Positions 25,524 to 33,562 of a stretch of DNA of 64,000 bases are shown one piece after another (the stretch's first letter is position 1; every line of letters starts with the position of its first letter). The notes beneath the pieces are model-generated. The model was not told the DNA's origin, did not search any database, and worked only from the letters and a program-made list of their open reading frames with translations. The position numbers and the translations under genes were made by a program. This DNA comes from Xylanimonas allomyrinae (lineage in GTDB: Bacteria; Actinomycetota; Actinomycetes; Actinomycetales; Cellulomonadaceae): positions 992,001 through 1,056,000 of the forward strand of contig NZ_CP035495.1 in assembly GCF_004135345.1 (NCBI RefSeq). The letters run 5' to 3'.

Positions 25524-26171
25524 CTACTCCGGGACGTCGGCGATGCGCTGGGCGCCCAGCACCGGGGCGAGCGCGCCCGACGTCGTGGCAGCGATCTCGG
25601 CAGTGAGTCCTTCGACCTCGGACGGCGGCACCAGGAGCGTCAGCCGGGCGACCTCGCCGTACTGCGGCTCGCCCAGGACGGCCCCGTGCGCGGCTGCCCA
25701 GTCGCGCAGCATGTTGTCGAGCCGGCCGGCGTCGGCGTGGGGGACGTCGAGGTGCACCTGGGTCAGGACGCGGCGACGCACGAGGAGGGCACGGTCCAGC
25801 GCCTCCGAGACCGCCGTGGAGTAGGCGCGCACGAGCCCGCCGGCGCCGAGCAGGACGCCACCGAAGTACCTGGTGACGACGGCGACGACGTCGGTGACCT
25901 CGCGGTGGCGCAGCACCTCGAGCATCGGGACGCCGGCGGTGCCGGAGGGTTCGCCGTCGTCGGTGGAACGCTGCTGGTCGGAGTGGGTGCCGACCACGAG
26001 GGCGACGCAGTGGTGGCGGGCGTCCCAGTGCTCCTTGCGCCGCCGTGCGACGACGGCGTCGGCCTCCTCGACCGAGGCCACCGGGTGCAGGTGGGTCAGG
26101 AACCGGGACTTCTTCACGAGGAGCTCGTGGTCCACGGGATGGGCGATCGTCGAGGGCAGGGCGCGGTCCAC
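25524..26171 (-). CDS. YigZ/IMPACT-family protein
   Basis: This 215-residue protein carries the UPF0029 signature D-D-G-E-P-S-G-T-A-G-V-P-M in its N-terminal half, with V-K-K-S-R-F near residue 20 and V-T-R-Y-F-G-G-V-L-L-G-A-G-G-L after it. A DUF1949-type C-terminal domain follows. The family is linked to translation control in eukaryotes (IMPACT); its bacterial role is not settled. The GTG start lies 6 nt after a TAGGCT box, so the mRNA may be leaderless. Confidence 0.93.
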   Translation of the reverse strand: MDRALPSTIAHPVDHELLVKKSRFLTHLHPVASVEEADAVVARRRKEHWDARHHCVALVVGTHSDQQRSTDDGEPSGTAGVPMLEVLRHREVTDVVAVVTRYFGGVLLGAGGLVRAYSTAVSEALDRALLVRRRVLTQVHLDVPHADAGRLDNMLRDWAAAHGAVLGEPQYGEVARLTLLVPPSEVEGLTAEIAATTSGALAPVLGAQRIADVPE

Positions 26172-26177
26172 CCGCCG

Positions 26178-26183
26178 AGCCTA
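26178..26183 (-). promoter_or_regulatory. -10 box for leaderless yigZ-like mRNA
   Basis: TAGGCT on the minus strand lies 6 nt before the GTG at 26171. It is inferred from position and pattern. Confidence 0.5.
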
Positions 26184-26215
26184 ACGGCGACACTCCGACG
26201 GCGATGCCACGAAAA

Positions 26216-26228
26216 AGTGTGCCAAGCG
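26216..26228 (+). repeat. 13-bp direct repeat, left copy
   Basis: AGTGTGCCAAGCG, preceded by an A-tract, is repeated exactly at 26974-26986. It lies 14 nt before the start of the integrase-like gene, in the gap to the divergent yigZ-like gene. Confidence 0.8.
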
Positions 26229-26242
26229 GCCACGATGGAGCT

Positions 26243-26938
26243 GTGAGCAGCCACGACACCGGCAGGGACGAACTCCCGGCGGACACGCCCGAGGCAGCGG
26301 ATCACGCCACCGGGCCCGGGCACTACCCGCGCCCGGCCGTCTCGCTCGACGAGGCCGAGTGGGTGTGGCGCGAGCTGGGCGTCGAGGCGCTGCGCCCCGG
26401 GAGCAAACCCGAGGTCGTGCGGCTCGCCGTGATCGCCGGCCTGACGCGCGCGACGGGTGCCCGCTACGGCGACCTGCTGCGTGTGCGGGCCGAGGATCTC
26501 GACCTGGGCGCGCTCGGAGCGCACGCGGGGGAGGGGAGCGTCGTCGTGCGGCACGGCAAGCACCGCACCGCACGGATCCATCGCGTGCCGCCCGAGGTGG
26601 TGCTGGTGCTGCGGCGCTGGATGGAGGTGCGCCTGGAGCTCGCGGCCGAGCTGGAAGGGTCCGTCCCGCGGGCGCTGCTGCTGACGGTCCACCACACGCA
26701 CGACAACGGGACCACGGTCTCGAGCGGGCTCCCGATCACGCGGCAGGGCCTGGTGCTCTCGTGGCGCCGCTTCGCGATGCGCACGAACGCCCGCTACGGC
26801 GCCCTGCGCCCGCCGCTGCCGACCCGCTTCGAGCAGGTCCGTCGTGCGTGGACCGGCTCGCCGCTCCCGGACCCGGGCCGGGAGATCGCACCCACAGAGG
26901 CCCCTTCAGAGCCGGGGCCGGGCGGGGCACAGACCTGA
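26243..26938 (+). CDS. Integrase-like protein, partial catalytic domain
   Basis: The 231-residue product resembles the first part of a tyrosine-recombinase catalytic domain. A-G-L-T-R-A-T-G-A-R-Y-G-D-L-L-R-V-R-A-E-D contains the first catalytic Arg. R-H-G-K-H-R-T-A-R-I-H-R-V-P matches the strand with the catalytic Lys. The later HxxR box and the nucleophilic Tyr are not recognisable, so it is either decayed or repurposed. The start is GTG with a GGAG site. The gene lies between 13-bp direct repeats. The family assignment is moderately sure; catalytic activity is doubtful. Confidence 0.55.
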   Translation: MSSHDTGRDELPADTPEAADHATGPGHYPRPAVSLDEAEWVWRELGVEALRPGSKPEVVRLAVIAGLTRATGARYGDLLRVRAEDLDLGALGAHAGEGSVVVRHGKHRTARIHRVPPEVVLVLRRWMEVRLELAAELEGSVPRALLLTVHHTHDNGTTVSSGLPITRQGLVLSWRRFAMRTNARYGALRPPLPTRFEQVRRAWTGSPLPDPGREIAPTEAPSEPGPGGAQT

Positions 26939-26973
26939 CAAGAGACGGAAGTAGCGGTCACTTCAGCAAAAAT

Positions 26974-26986
26974 AGTGTGCCAAGCG
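26974..26986 (+). repeat. 13-bp direct repeat, right copy
   Basis: This is the second exact copy of AGTGTGCCAAGCG, 36 nt after the stop of the integrase-like gene and preceded by AAAAAT. With the copy at 26216 it brackets about 750 bp. Confidence 0.8.
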
Positions 26987-27034
26987 CATAGAACCCGCCT
27001 GTGGACCCGTCAAAACCAGCCCAGACCACGGGCT

Positions 27035-27703
27035 TCAACCCGCGGTGAGAAGCCCCAGGAGCGGCGACGCGGTGGTCGAACCGGGGAGCTCTCGGAAGCC
27101 CAGCCGGTCGTAGAACGCGCGGGCGTTCGTGTTCGTCGGGGAGTACGAGAGATGGACGCCCGGCACACCCCGAGCCGCGAGCGCGGCACTCAGCGTGGAC
27201 ACCATGCGCCTGCCCCAGCCCTGCCGTTGCGCGCGGGGGAGCAGGTCGATGTGGAGGTGCGCGGGGTAGGCCGCGAGAACACCCGGCGGGGCGAGCATGC
27301 GCTCGGGGTGGACGCCGTCGTGCCACAGCGAGGCCTCGCTGTACGCCGGTCCTCCCGCCGCGGGGGCCGGGTGCCGCTCCAGGAACCCCGGTGTCCACTC
27401 GAGCCGCCAGCGCTCGACGAACCGCCGGGTGTCGGGTGCCGCGACGACGTACCCGCAGACGACGCCGTCAGGCACGTGCAGCACGGCGTCGTCGTCCTGC
27501 ACCGCACCGGAGTCCAACGGCTGTACGACGACGAACGCCGTCGCGGGCTCCAGGTCCACGTACGGCAGCGCGTACACGTCGGGCATCAGCAGGTCGTCGG
27601 AGTAGAGCCCGCGTGCGTCCCCGCCGTCGGCGGCGGTTCGCACGCACACCTGCGCGACGGCGGCGCGGTCGAGCGGGGAGTAAGGGCGCAGAGTCCCCGT
27701 CAC
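27035..27703 (-). CDS. GNAT-family N-acetyltransferase
   Basis: This 222-residue protein has a GNAT fold with the acetyl-CoA loop visible as Q-R-Q-G-W-G-R-R-M near residue 165 and a T-N-A-R-A-F-Y-D-R-L-G-F segment at the C-terminal end. The N-terminal half carries acidic loops and resembles eukaryote-like O-GlcNAcase-associated acetyltransferases only loosely, so the substrate is unknown. Its GTG start overlaps the dps stop by 4 nt, so the two are co-transcribed. Confidence 0.88.
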   Translation of the reverse strand: MTGTLRPYSPLDRAAVAQVCVRTAADGGDARGLYSDDLLMPDVYALPYVDLEPATAFVVVQPLDSGAVQDDDAVLHVPDGVVCGYVVAAPDTRRFVERWRLEWTPGFLERHPAPAAGGPAYSEASLWHDGVHPERMLAPPGVLAAYPAHLHIDLLPRAQRQGWGRRMVSTLSAALAARGVPGVHLSYSPTNTNARAFYDRLGFRELPGSTTASPLLGLLTAG

Positions 27704-28254
27704 GAGGCGCCGAGCGCGTCGCGCGCGGCGTCGAGCTCGGTCCGGGCGCCGTTCGTGGACAGGTCGCCGCCCGAGCTCTCCAGGTGCGCCCGGATGAACC
27801 AGTGGAACTGCTCCAGCTCACGCAGGTGGCCGATGAGCAGGTCGTTGGTGACGACGTCGAGCACCTCGGTGTCCGCGACGGCCTGGCGGTGGGCGGCGAT
27901 GACGCCCTGGTAGACCTCGTCGAGCGCCCCGAGGTGCGCGATGGCGCTGGCACGGCCGAGAGCGTAGTCATCCCAGGTGCGCGCCGCGACGAGCGCCCCT
28001 GGCGTACCCACGGGTGCCACGCCCAGCGTGGCGATGCGCTCGGCGATCGAGTCGACCATCAGCCGCACGGCGTCGACCTGCGGGTCGATCATCTCGTGCA
28101 CGGCGATGAAGTGGGGCCCCACGACGTTCCAGTGCACGTGCTTGAGCGTCAGGTGCAGGTCGTTGAGGGAGTGCAGCCGCTCCTGAAGGATGGCCGCGAC
28201 CTGGCCGCCCTCCTCAGGGGTCAGGGACGGGACGGTGTAGCGCGGCACGGACAT
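27700..28254 (-). CDS. dps: Dps-family ferritin-like DNA-binding protein
   Basis: This 184-residue four-helix protein belongs to the Dps group, which stores iron oxidised by peroxide and shields DNA. The inter-subunit ferroxidase residues are visible in K-H-V-H-W-N-V-V-G-P-H-F near residue 40 and in D-x-x-x-E-R-I-A (D-S-I-A-E-R-I-A) later. The length is normal. A GGAGG site precedes the ATG. The GNAT gene overlaps downstream. Confidence 0.93.
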   Translation of the reverse strand: MSVPRYTVPSLTPEEGGQVAAILQERLHSLNDLHLTLKHVHWNVVGPHFIAVHEMIDPQVDAVRLMVDSIAERIATLGVAPVGTPGALVAARTWDDYALGRASAIAHLGALDEVYQGVIAAHRQAVADTEVLDVVTNDLLIGHLRELEQFHWFIRAHLESSGGDLSTNGARTELDAARDALGAS

Positions 28255-28280
28255 CGCAACCTCCGAGGTGAGGATCGGTC

Positions 28281-28826
28281 TTACCCGTCATCCTCGTGCC
28301 CCAGCACCCACCATGCCAACGCGAGCAGCGCCCCGGCACCCGCCACGAGCACCGCCGGCGACGACCCTCGCACGGTGAGTCCCAGCGCCCCGACCAGCAA
28401 CGTCGCCGCCATCACGACGGCGTCGCGCAGCGCCGGCCGGCCCAGCGCGCCGAGCTCGACGCGGCTGCCCCAGCCGACCGCACCGGCCCAGTTCGAGAGT
28501 CGAAGCGCGCCATACCCCAGCGGGGCGAGCCACAGCGCGGCGACGTCGGGGCCGCTGCCCCAGGTGAACGCGGCCAGAAGTGCGGCCGTCGCGATCGCGG
28601 TCAGCGAGGGCCCGTGACCGGGCCGCCACAGCCCCCACGCCAGCAGCGCGATCGTCCCGACGGTCGCCGTCGTCCCGACGTCGAAGGGCAGCGTGGACCG
28701 CGACAGCGCGGCGAGCACCACGGCGGGCGGTGCCACGGCGCCCAGGACGCGCAGCACGGCACCCGGCACCCACGCACGGGTCTCGACGCCGACGCGCGGT
28801 GCGCGCGCCCGGCCTTCCCCGATCAC
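28281..28826 (-). CDS. Membrane protein of the MoxR/DUF58 operon
   Basis: This 181-residue protein has about five hydrophobic helices and no recognised domain. The GTG start overlaps the stop of the DUF58 gene by 4 nt (GTGA), so it is the last gene of the five-gene operon. It is probably a small membrane partner of that system; nothing more can be read from the sequence. Confidence 0.75.
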   Translation of the reverse strand: MIGEGRARAPRVGVETRAWVPGAVLRVLGAVAPPAVVLAALSRSTLPFDVGTTATVGTIALLAWGLWRPGHGPSLTAIATAALLAAFTWGSGPDVAALWLAPLGYGALRLSNWAGAVGWGSRVELGALGRPALRDAVVMAATLLVGALGLTVRGSSPAVLVAGAGALLALAWWVLGHEDDG

Positions 28827-30121
28827 CGCCGCGCTCCGGCGACGGGACGGTGCCGTTCGCCGGCACGGACGAGCACCTCGAAGCGTGCCGCAGCCTCGGC
28901 GCGCTCGGACCCGGCCCACCGGACCACCGGCACCCCGCGCGCGGTGAGCGCGCGGACGCGGTCGGCGCGCTCCATCGAGGTGATGCGCCACGCCAGCGTC
29001 AGGTGCCGCTCGGGCACGGGCTGGACGTCGGGCAGCGTGTCGACGACGACGGTGGGCACGCCCTGCTCGGCCCACGCCTCCACCAGCGCGACGGGTGCGT
29101 CATCGAGCAGCGTCGTGAACAGGTAGACGATGGCGTCGGCCGGCACCTGCGGAGGGCGCACCCGCGTCGTCGGCGACCCGACGGGCGCGGCGAGGGCCAG
29201 CGCGTGCAGGATGCGGCGCAGGTGTCTCTTGCCGGTCGCGGCGGGGACGGGGCGGCGACGGAACGCGAGGTCTTCGAGACCGACGCGGTCCCCGGCGCCG
29301 ACCAGCGACGTCGCGATCGACGCGGCGGCGTGCCGGGCGAGGTCGAGTGACGTCGGCTCGTCGACGCGCAGCGGCTCGGTGCCGCGCCAGGTGCGCGGGT
29401 CCGGGCCGACGTCGTCGCGCGAGTCCAGCACGAGCACGGCGCCCGCCTCCGCGGTGGCGAAGGTGCGGCGCACGTAGAGCGAGTCGAGCGCGGGCGAGCG
29501 CCGGGCGGTGGCGCGCCAGTCGACGCGGCGCAGCCGGTCGCCCGGGCCCATGGGATGGACGTCACGCAGCTCGGTGCCGTCGCCCAGGCGGCGCGAGGCG
29601 CGCGGGCCGGTCAGTCCGCGCAGGCGCGAGGGCAGCGGCACGCGCCCCAGCCGCGACGCCTCCGGCAGCACGAGCCGGCCTGGCGCCTGCGCGCCGTGCG
29701 CGTCCTCGGCCGAGCCGCCGTACGGCCCCAGCCCGCGCACGTCGGCATGGAACGTGCGCTGCGGTCCGGTCCGCACCGTGGCGAGGTGCAACGGCAGCGC
29801 GCGCTCGTCCGTCCCGGGCAGGACGACCTCGGCAGGCCGGTGCCCCGGGGCGAACACCCGCACGTGGACGACGTCGCAGCCGGGGGCGGGCGTGACCCTC
29901 AGCTCCTCGGCGATCTCCCCGGGCTGCGCGGCCTGCCCGGCGTCGCCGAAGGTGGCGGCGGAGGGTGCGTCGGGACGGCTCACCCGGCCGAGCACGAACG
30001 CCAGCACGAGCGGGACGCCGAGGAGAGCGACGTCGGGGCGCGCCAGGAGCACTCCCAGGGCGAGCACGGCGATCCCGGTGGCGGCCGCCCCGGCCGCCGC
30101 ACGCGTGGGACGCCAGGTCAC
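28823..30121 (-). CDS. DUF58 domain-containing protein
   Basis: This 432-residue protein has two N-terminal membrane helices (about 10-45) and a cytoplasmic DUF58 domain, a von Willebrand A-like fold with G-D-R-L-R-R-V-D-W-R-A-T-A-R near residue 200 and V-L-V-L-D-S-R-D-D after it. DUF58 proteins are usual partners of MoxR ATPases and are thought to act as client adaptors in envelope or complex assembly. The GTG start overlaps the MoxR stop by 4 nt. A long N-terminal extension in the same frame is not coding. Confidence 0.9.
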   Translation of the reverse strand: MTWRPTRAAAGAAATGIAVLALGVLLARPDVALLGVPLVLAFVLGRVSRPDAPSAATFGDAGQAAQPGEIAEELRVTPAPGCDVVHVRVFAPGHRPAEVVLPGTDERALPLHLATVRTGPQRTFHADVRGLGPYGGSAEDAHGAQAPGRLVLPEASRLGRVPLPSRLRGLTGPRASRRLGDGTELRDVHPMGPGDRLRRVDWRATARRSPALDSLYVRRTFATAEAGAVLVLDSRDDVGPDPRTWRGTEPLRVDEPTSLDLARHAAASIATSLVGAGDRVGLEDLAFRRRPVPAATGKRHLRRILHALALAAPVGSPTTRVRPPQVPADAIVYLFTTLLDDAPVALVEAWAEQGVPTVVVDTLPDVQPVPERHLTLAWRITSMERADRVRALTARGVPVVRWAGSERAEAAARFEVLVRAGERHRPVAGARR

Positions 30122-31101
30122 GCCCGCCCCACGGTGGCCGGACCGGCGACCGACCCCAGCAGCTCCCGGACGACGTCCTCGGGTCGCACCGCGGACGCCC
30201 ACGCCGTCGGGCTGAGCGTGATGCGGTGCGCGAGGACGGGCACCGCGACCCGCTTGACGTCCTCCGGCAGCGCGTAGTCGCGGCCGTCGAGGACGGCGAC
30301 GGCGCGCGCGAGCAGCAGCAGGTTCTGCGACCCGCGGGGCGACGCACCAACCTCCAGCGCTCCGTGCCCGCGCGTGGCCGCCGCGAGGTCGACGCAGTAC
30401 CGCACGACGTCGCGGTCCACCTCGACGGCCTCGACGCCGGCCTGCATCGCGAGCACGGTGGCGGCGTCGACGACAGGACGCACGGGCGCGGCCTCCTGGC
30501 GTCGCGCGACGCGCCGCAGCAACACCTCGGCCTCCTGCTCCCGGTCGGGGTAGCCGACGGCGAGACGCACCATGAACCGGTCGAGCTGGGCTTCCGGCAG
30601 CGGGTAGGTGCCCTCGTACTCGACGGGGTTGGACGTCGCGACGACGTGGAACGGCGCCGGCAGCGGGCGCGTGACGCCGTCGACGGACACCTGGCGTTCG
30701 GCCATGGCCTCCAGCAACGCCGACTGCGTCTTGGGGGCGGTGCGGTTGATCTCGTCGGCCAGGAACAGGCCGGTGAACACGGGGCCGGGGCGGAACTCGA
30801 ACGTGCGGCTCGCGGGGTCGAAGACGGACGACCCGGTCACGTCGCTGGGCAGCAGGTCGGGGGTGCACTGCAGGCGCGCGAAGTCGAGGCCCAGCGCGGT
30901 CGCGAGCGACCGCGCCGCGAGCGTCTTGCCCAGGCCAGGCACGTCCTCGAACAGCACGTGCCCTCCGGCCAGCACCGTCGCGAGGGCGATCTCGAGCGTG
31001 TCGCGCATGCCGACGACGGCGGTCGCGACCTCGTCGAGGACGCGCCGGCCCAGGTCGGCGACGTCGGGCACGGACAGGGCGGTCGGGGTGGGCTCGGTCA
31101 T
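30118..31101 (-). CDS. MoxR-family AAA+ ATPase
   Basis: This 327-residue AAA+ ATPase has Walker A as D-V-P-G-L-G-K-T near residue 55, Walker B and sensor region as F-L-A-D-E-I-N-R-T-A-P-K-T-Q, and V-I-A-T-S-N-P-type sensor 1 (V-V-A-T-S-N-P-V-E). The C-terminal lid ends with a G-A-S-P-R-G-S-Q segment, all typical of MoxR. MoxR proteins act as chaperones with a VWA/DUF58 partner, encoded here just downstream. The start overlaps the upstream stop by 4 nt. Confidence 0.95.
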   Translation of the reverse strand: MTEPTPTALSVPDVADLGRRVLDEVATAVVGMRDTLEIALATVLAGGHVLFEDVPGLGKTLAARSLATALGLDFARLQCTPDLLPSDVTGSSVFDPASRTFEFRPGPVFTGLFLADEINRTAPKTQSALLEAMAERQVSVDGVTRPLPAPFHVVATSNPVEYEGTYPLPEAQLDRFMVRLAVGYPDREQEAEVLLRRVARRQEAAPVRPVVDAATVLAMQAGVEAVEVDRDVVRYCVDLAAATRGHGALEVGASPRGSQNLLLLARAVAVLDGRDYALPEDVKRVAVPVLAHRITLSPTAWASAVRPEDVVRELLGSVAGPATVGRA

Positions 31102-31625
31102 CGGTGGCTCCTCGGAGCGTCGGGCGCCTCGACCAGCCGGTCGAGTGCGCTGAACCAGGTCTCCAGCGTGCGCGGGCTCAGCGAACGCCGCGTGGTGAGG
31201 TCCGCGAGCAGCTCACGGCCCAGCAGCGCCTCGGCTCGCGCGTGGTGGTCGTCGGCGTCGTGCGGCCCGTGGCCCCAGCCGGACAGGTCGGGATGCAGCA
31301 GCCCGTCCCACAGCACGCCGTGTGCGGCGAGGCGCCGGGCGGCGATGGCGCGCACGCGGCGCAGGACCCGCTCGGTGACGCGCCCGTCGCGGGTGAACGC
31401 CGCCCACCCGAGCTCGCTGAGGTCCTTGCGCGCGCCGGGCCGTGCCTCGGCCGGTGGCCGCGGCCACCCCGTCTCGCGCGGTCCGACGGCGCGCGAGACG
31501 AGCGAGGTGACGAACGCGACGGCGGCGAGCACGACGGCGTGCGCGACGTCGAGCGTGCCGGTGACGGCGAGGGCGGCGGCCCCGGCGGTGAGCAGGACGG
31601 CGAGCACGACGTGCGACCGGCTCAT
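31098..31625 (-). CDS. Membrane protein of the MoxR/DUF58 operon
   Basis: This 175-residue protein has two N-terminal membrane helices and a ~120-residue soluble part rich in Arg and His, ending S-H-R. No domain is recognised. Its ATG overlaps the DUF4129 stop (ATGA), and its own stop overlaps the MoxR start. A hypothetical protein with two helices between DUF4129 and MoxR is common in related operons. Confidence 0.8.
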   Translation of the reverse strand: MSRSHVVLAVLLTAGAAALAVTGTLDVAHAVVLAAVAFVTSLVSRAVGPRETGWPRPPAEARPGARKDLSELGWAAFTRDGRVTERVLRRVRAIAARRLAAHGVLWDGLLHPDLSGWGHGPHDADDHHARAEALLGRELLADLTTRRSLSPRTLETWFSALDRLVEAPDAPRSHR

Positions 31626-32326
31626 GGCGTCCTGCCGTCGAGCGCGCGTGCGATGGACTCGAGCGCGGCGCGCGCCCGTGACACCTGGGCGGGCGTGACC
31701 GGGTGGGTCGTGAACCGCGCCTGCTGGTAGAGGCGGCGCAGCGTCGCCACGTGCTCGGGCGGGGCCGGCGAGACGCCGAGGAGGCGACCGGTGAACTCCG
31801 TGCTCGTCTCGAACGCGTGCCGTTCCCAGCCGTGCCGTGCCGAGGCGCGCTCGAGCTCGACCCACGCCGCGACGACGGCGTCGTGGGGCGTGCCTGCGTC
31901 GTCGAGGCGGGCGAGGGCGGCGTCGACGGCGTCGACGAGCGCGGGCAGGTCGACGAGCCCGCCGGGCGTGACGGCCCCGCCCAGGAGCCGGTCGGGCTCG
32001 GACGGCTGGGTGTCGGGGCGGCGGCCGGAGACGATGCGCCGCACCACGCTGCGCGCGAGCAGGAACGCCGCGGCAAGAAGGAGGACCCACAGCAGCGCCA
32101 CGAGCCACGCCGTCAGCGTGGAGTCGTCGCCGCCGACCGGGTCGGGCGGCGGCACGAGCGTGGGCGCTGGCAGGACCGAGGGCGCCTCGGCCGGTGACAT
32201 GCGCGCCTCCGGCAGCGTGAGCCGCCACGGCGAGGCGACCGCTGCGGCCACGACGACGAGCGCGAGCAGCGCGAGCGCTCCGACGGCGGGGACGGCACGG
32301 CTGCGCACACGCGTGATCGTACGCAC
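31622..32326 (-). CDS. DUF4129 domain-containing protein
   Basis: This 234-residue protein has an N-terminal membrane helix, a Pro-rich periplasmic-side stretch, a second helix (about 75-95) and a C-terminal cytoplasmic DUF4129 domain. The T-S-T-E-F-T-G-R-L-L segment and a final Y-Q-Q-A-R-F-T part are typical. Members of the family are often fused to transglutaminase domains; here the domain is alone. It is the first gene of the five-gene operon. The GTG at 32326 is inferred from where the hydrophobic signal begins. Confidence 0.82.
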   Translation of the reverse strand: MRTITRVRSRAVPAVGALALLALVVVAAAVASPWRLTLPEARMSPAEAPSVLPAPTLVPPPDPVGGDDSTLTAWLVALLWVLLLAAAFLLARSVVRRIVSGRRPDTQPSEPDRLLGGAVTPGGLVDLPALVDAVDAALARLDDAGTPHDAVVAAWVELERASARHGWERHAFETSTEFTGRLLGVSPAPPEHVATLRRLYQQARFTTHPVTPAQVSRARAALESIARALDGRTP

Positions 32327-32367
32327 CGGCCCACCGGTCCGTGCGGTCGGCGCTGCCGTGCGCGGTC

Positions 32368-33528
32368 TCACGTGCGCGCGAGGCTCTGGGCGTGGATCCC
32401 GGCGACGGCGGCCGCGACGAACGCGGCCGGGTCGGCGTCGAGGCCCCGGCCCATCGTCGACAACCGCACGGGGGTGTCCGCGAGCGCCGCGAGGAGGTCG
32501 GTGTCGGCGGGGATGTCGGTGAGGTGGTGGCGGCGGGCGAGGGTGGCGGCCTGGGTGCGGATGCGTGCGGTGAGGGCGGGTCCCCAGGCGGGGTGGTTCT
32601 CGAGGTCGGGGGTGGGGGCGGGGACGGGGATGTCGGCGGGGGTGTGGGCGACGCGGCCGTAGGCGGTGAGGGAGTGGTGGGAGATGCCGCGGTGGCGGTC
32701 GCGGGGGTCGGCGCCGGAGATGCGCAGGGACGCGACGGCTCGCCCGCGGAGGGTGGTGGTGGCGTTGAGTGCTTCGCCTGCGGCGACGCCGGAGTAGCCC
32801 CAGCGGGTGCCGGTGCCGAGGTTGCCGGGTCCTTGGGCGACGACGGCGAGGTCGGCGTGGGTGATGTGGTGGGCGGCGAGGAGTCCGGTGTGGACGGTGA
32901 CGGCTTCGAGGTCGCCGCCGAAGGCTTGGCCGACGGTGATGCAGGTGTCGAGCCAGCCGGTGTCGCGGAGGGTGGCGACGGTGCGGGAGAACGCGGCGGG
33001 CAGGGCGCCGCCGTCGGTCATGACGTAGGCGATGCGGGGGGTGGGTTGTCCGGTGCGTGCGGCGGCGAGGCGGGCGCCTGCGATGACGGCGGGCAGGGCG
33101 GAGTGCAGGTCGGCGACGACGACGGGCAGGGCTCCGATGTCGTCGGCGTTCTCGAGGAGGTCGTGGTGGGGGGACTCTTGTTCGTCGACGCCGAGGACCA
33201 TGGCTTGCAGGGGGGTGTAGCGGGCTTTGACGAGGTGGCCGGGGCCGGGTCGGGGGTCGGGGGGTGTGGTGCCGACGGGTCCGACGACGAGGGCGTAGCC
33301 GCCGGTGCCGAGGCCGCGGGCGAGGGCGGAGCAGTTGAGCAGGAGGGTGTCGCCGGGGGCGGGGTCGCCGACGAGGGTGGTGTAGGCGAGGGCGCGTGCG
33401 CGGACGTCGTCGGGGGCGCGTCCGGGCAGGGGGCGGTCGAGGTCGACGGTCAGTTCGCGGGCGCCGTTGTGGGAGTCGCCCCACGTCGTGCCGCGCGACA
33501 CCACGGTGCCGGTTCGCCAGGTGATCAC
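32368..33528 (-). CDS. DUF3866-family protein
   Basis: This 386-residue protein starts I-T-W-R-T-G-T-V and contains conserved-looking blocks such as H-L-V-K-A-R-Y-T-P-L-Q and Q-G-P-G-N-L-G-T-G-T-R-W-G-Y-S-G. It matches the actinobacterial DUF3866 family, which is often found close to Pup-proteasome genes; the function is unknown. It is divergent from pafB with overlapping promoters. The GTG at 33528 follows a TAGCCT box by 7 nt, so it is probably leaderless. An outer start would run through pafB. Confidence 0.85.
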   Translation of the reverse strand: MITWRTGTVVSRGTTWGDSHNGARELTVDLDRPLPGRAPDDVRARALAYTTLVGDPAPGDTLLLNCSALARGLGTGGYALVVGPVGTTPPDPRPGPGHLVKARYTPLQAMVLGVDEQESPHHDLLENADDIGALPVVVADLHSALPAVIAGARLAAARTGQPTPRIAYVMTDGGALPAAFSRTVATLRDTGWLDTCITVGQAFGGDLEAVTVHTGLLAAHHITHADLAVVAQGPGNLGTGTRWGYSGVAAGEALNATTTLRGRAVASLRISGADPRDRHRGISHHSLTAYGRVAHTPADIPVPAPTPDLENHPAWGPALTARIRTQAATLARRHHLTDIPADTDLLAALADTPVRLSTMGRGLDADPAAFVAAAVAGIHAQSLART

Positions 33529-33535
33529 GCGTGGC

Positions 33536-33555
33536 AGGCTACCTGCGGATAGCCT
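33536..33555. promoter_or_regulatory. Overlapping divergent -10 boxes, DUF3866 gene and pafB
   Basis: TAGCCT at 33536-33541 (minus strand) and TAGCCT at 33550-33555 (plus strand) are 8 nt apart, each 7 nt before its start codon. Each promoter's -35 region would fall on the other gene's first transcribed bases, so polymerase binding should be mutually exclusive. Confidence 0.6.
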
Positions 33556-33562
33556 CGTCCCG

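Noticed and set aside
32327-33484. N-terminal extension of the DUF4129 protein through the DUF3866 gene
   Set aside because: The extension is low-complexity Arg/His/Pro sequence antisense-phase to DUF3866. The hydrophobic start of DUF4129 is at 32326.
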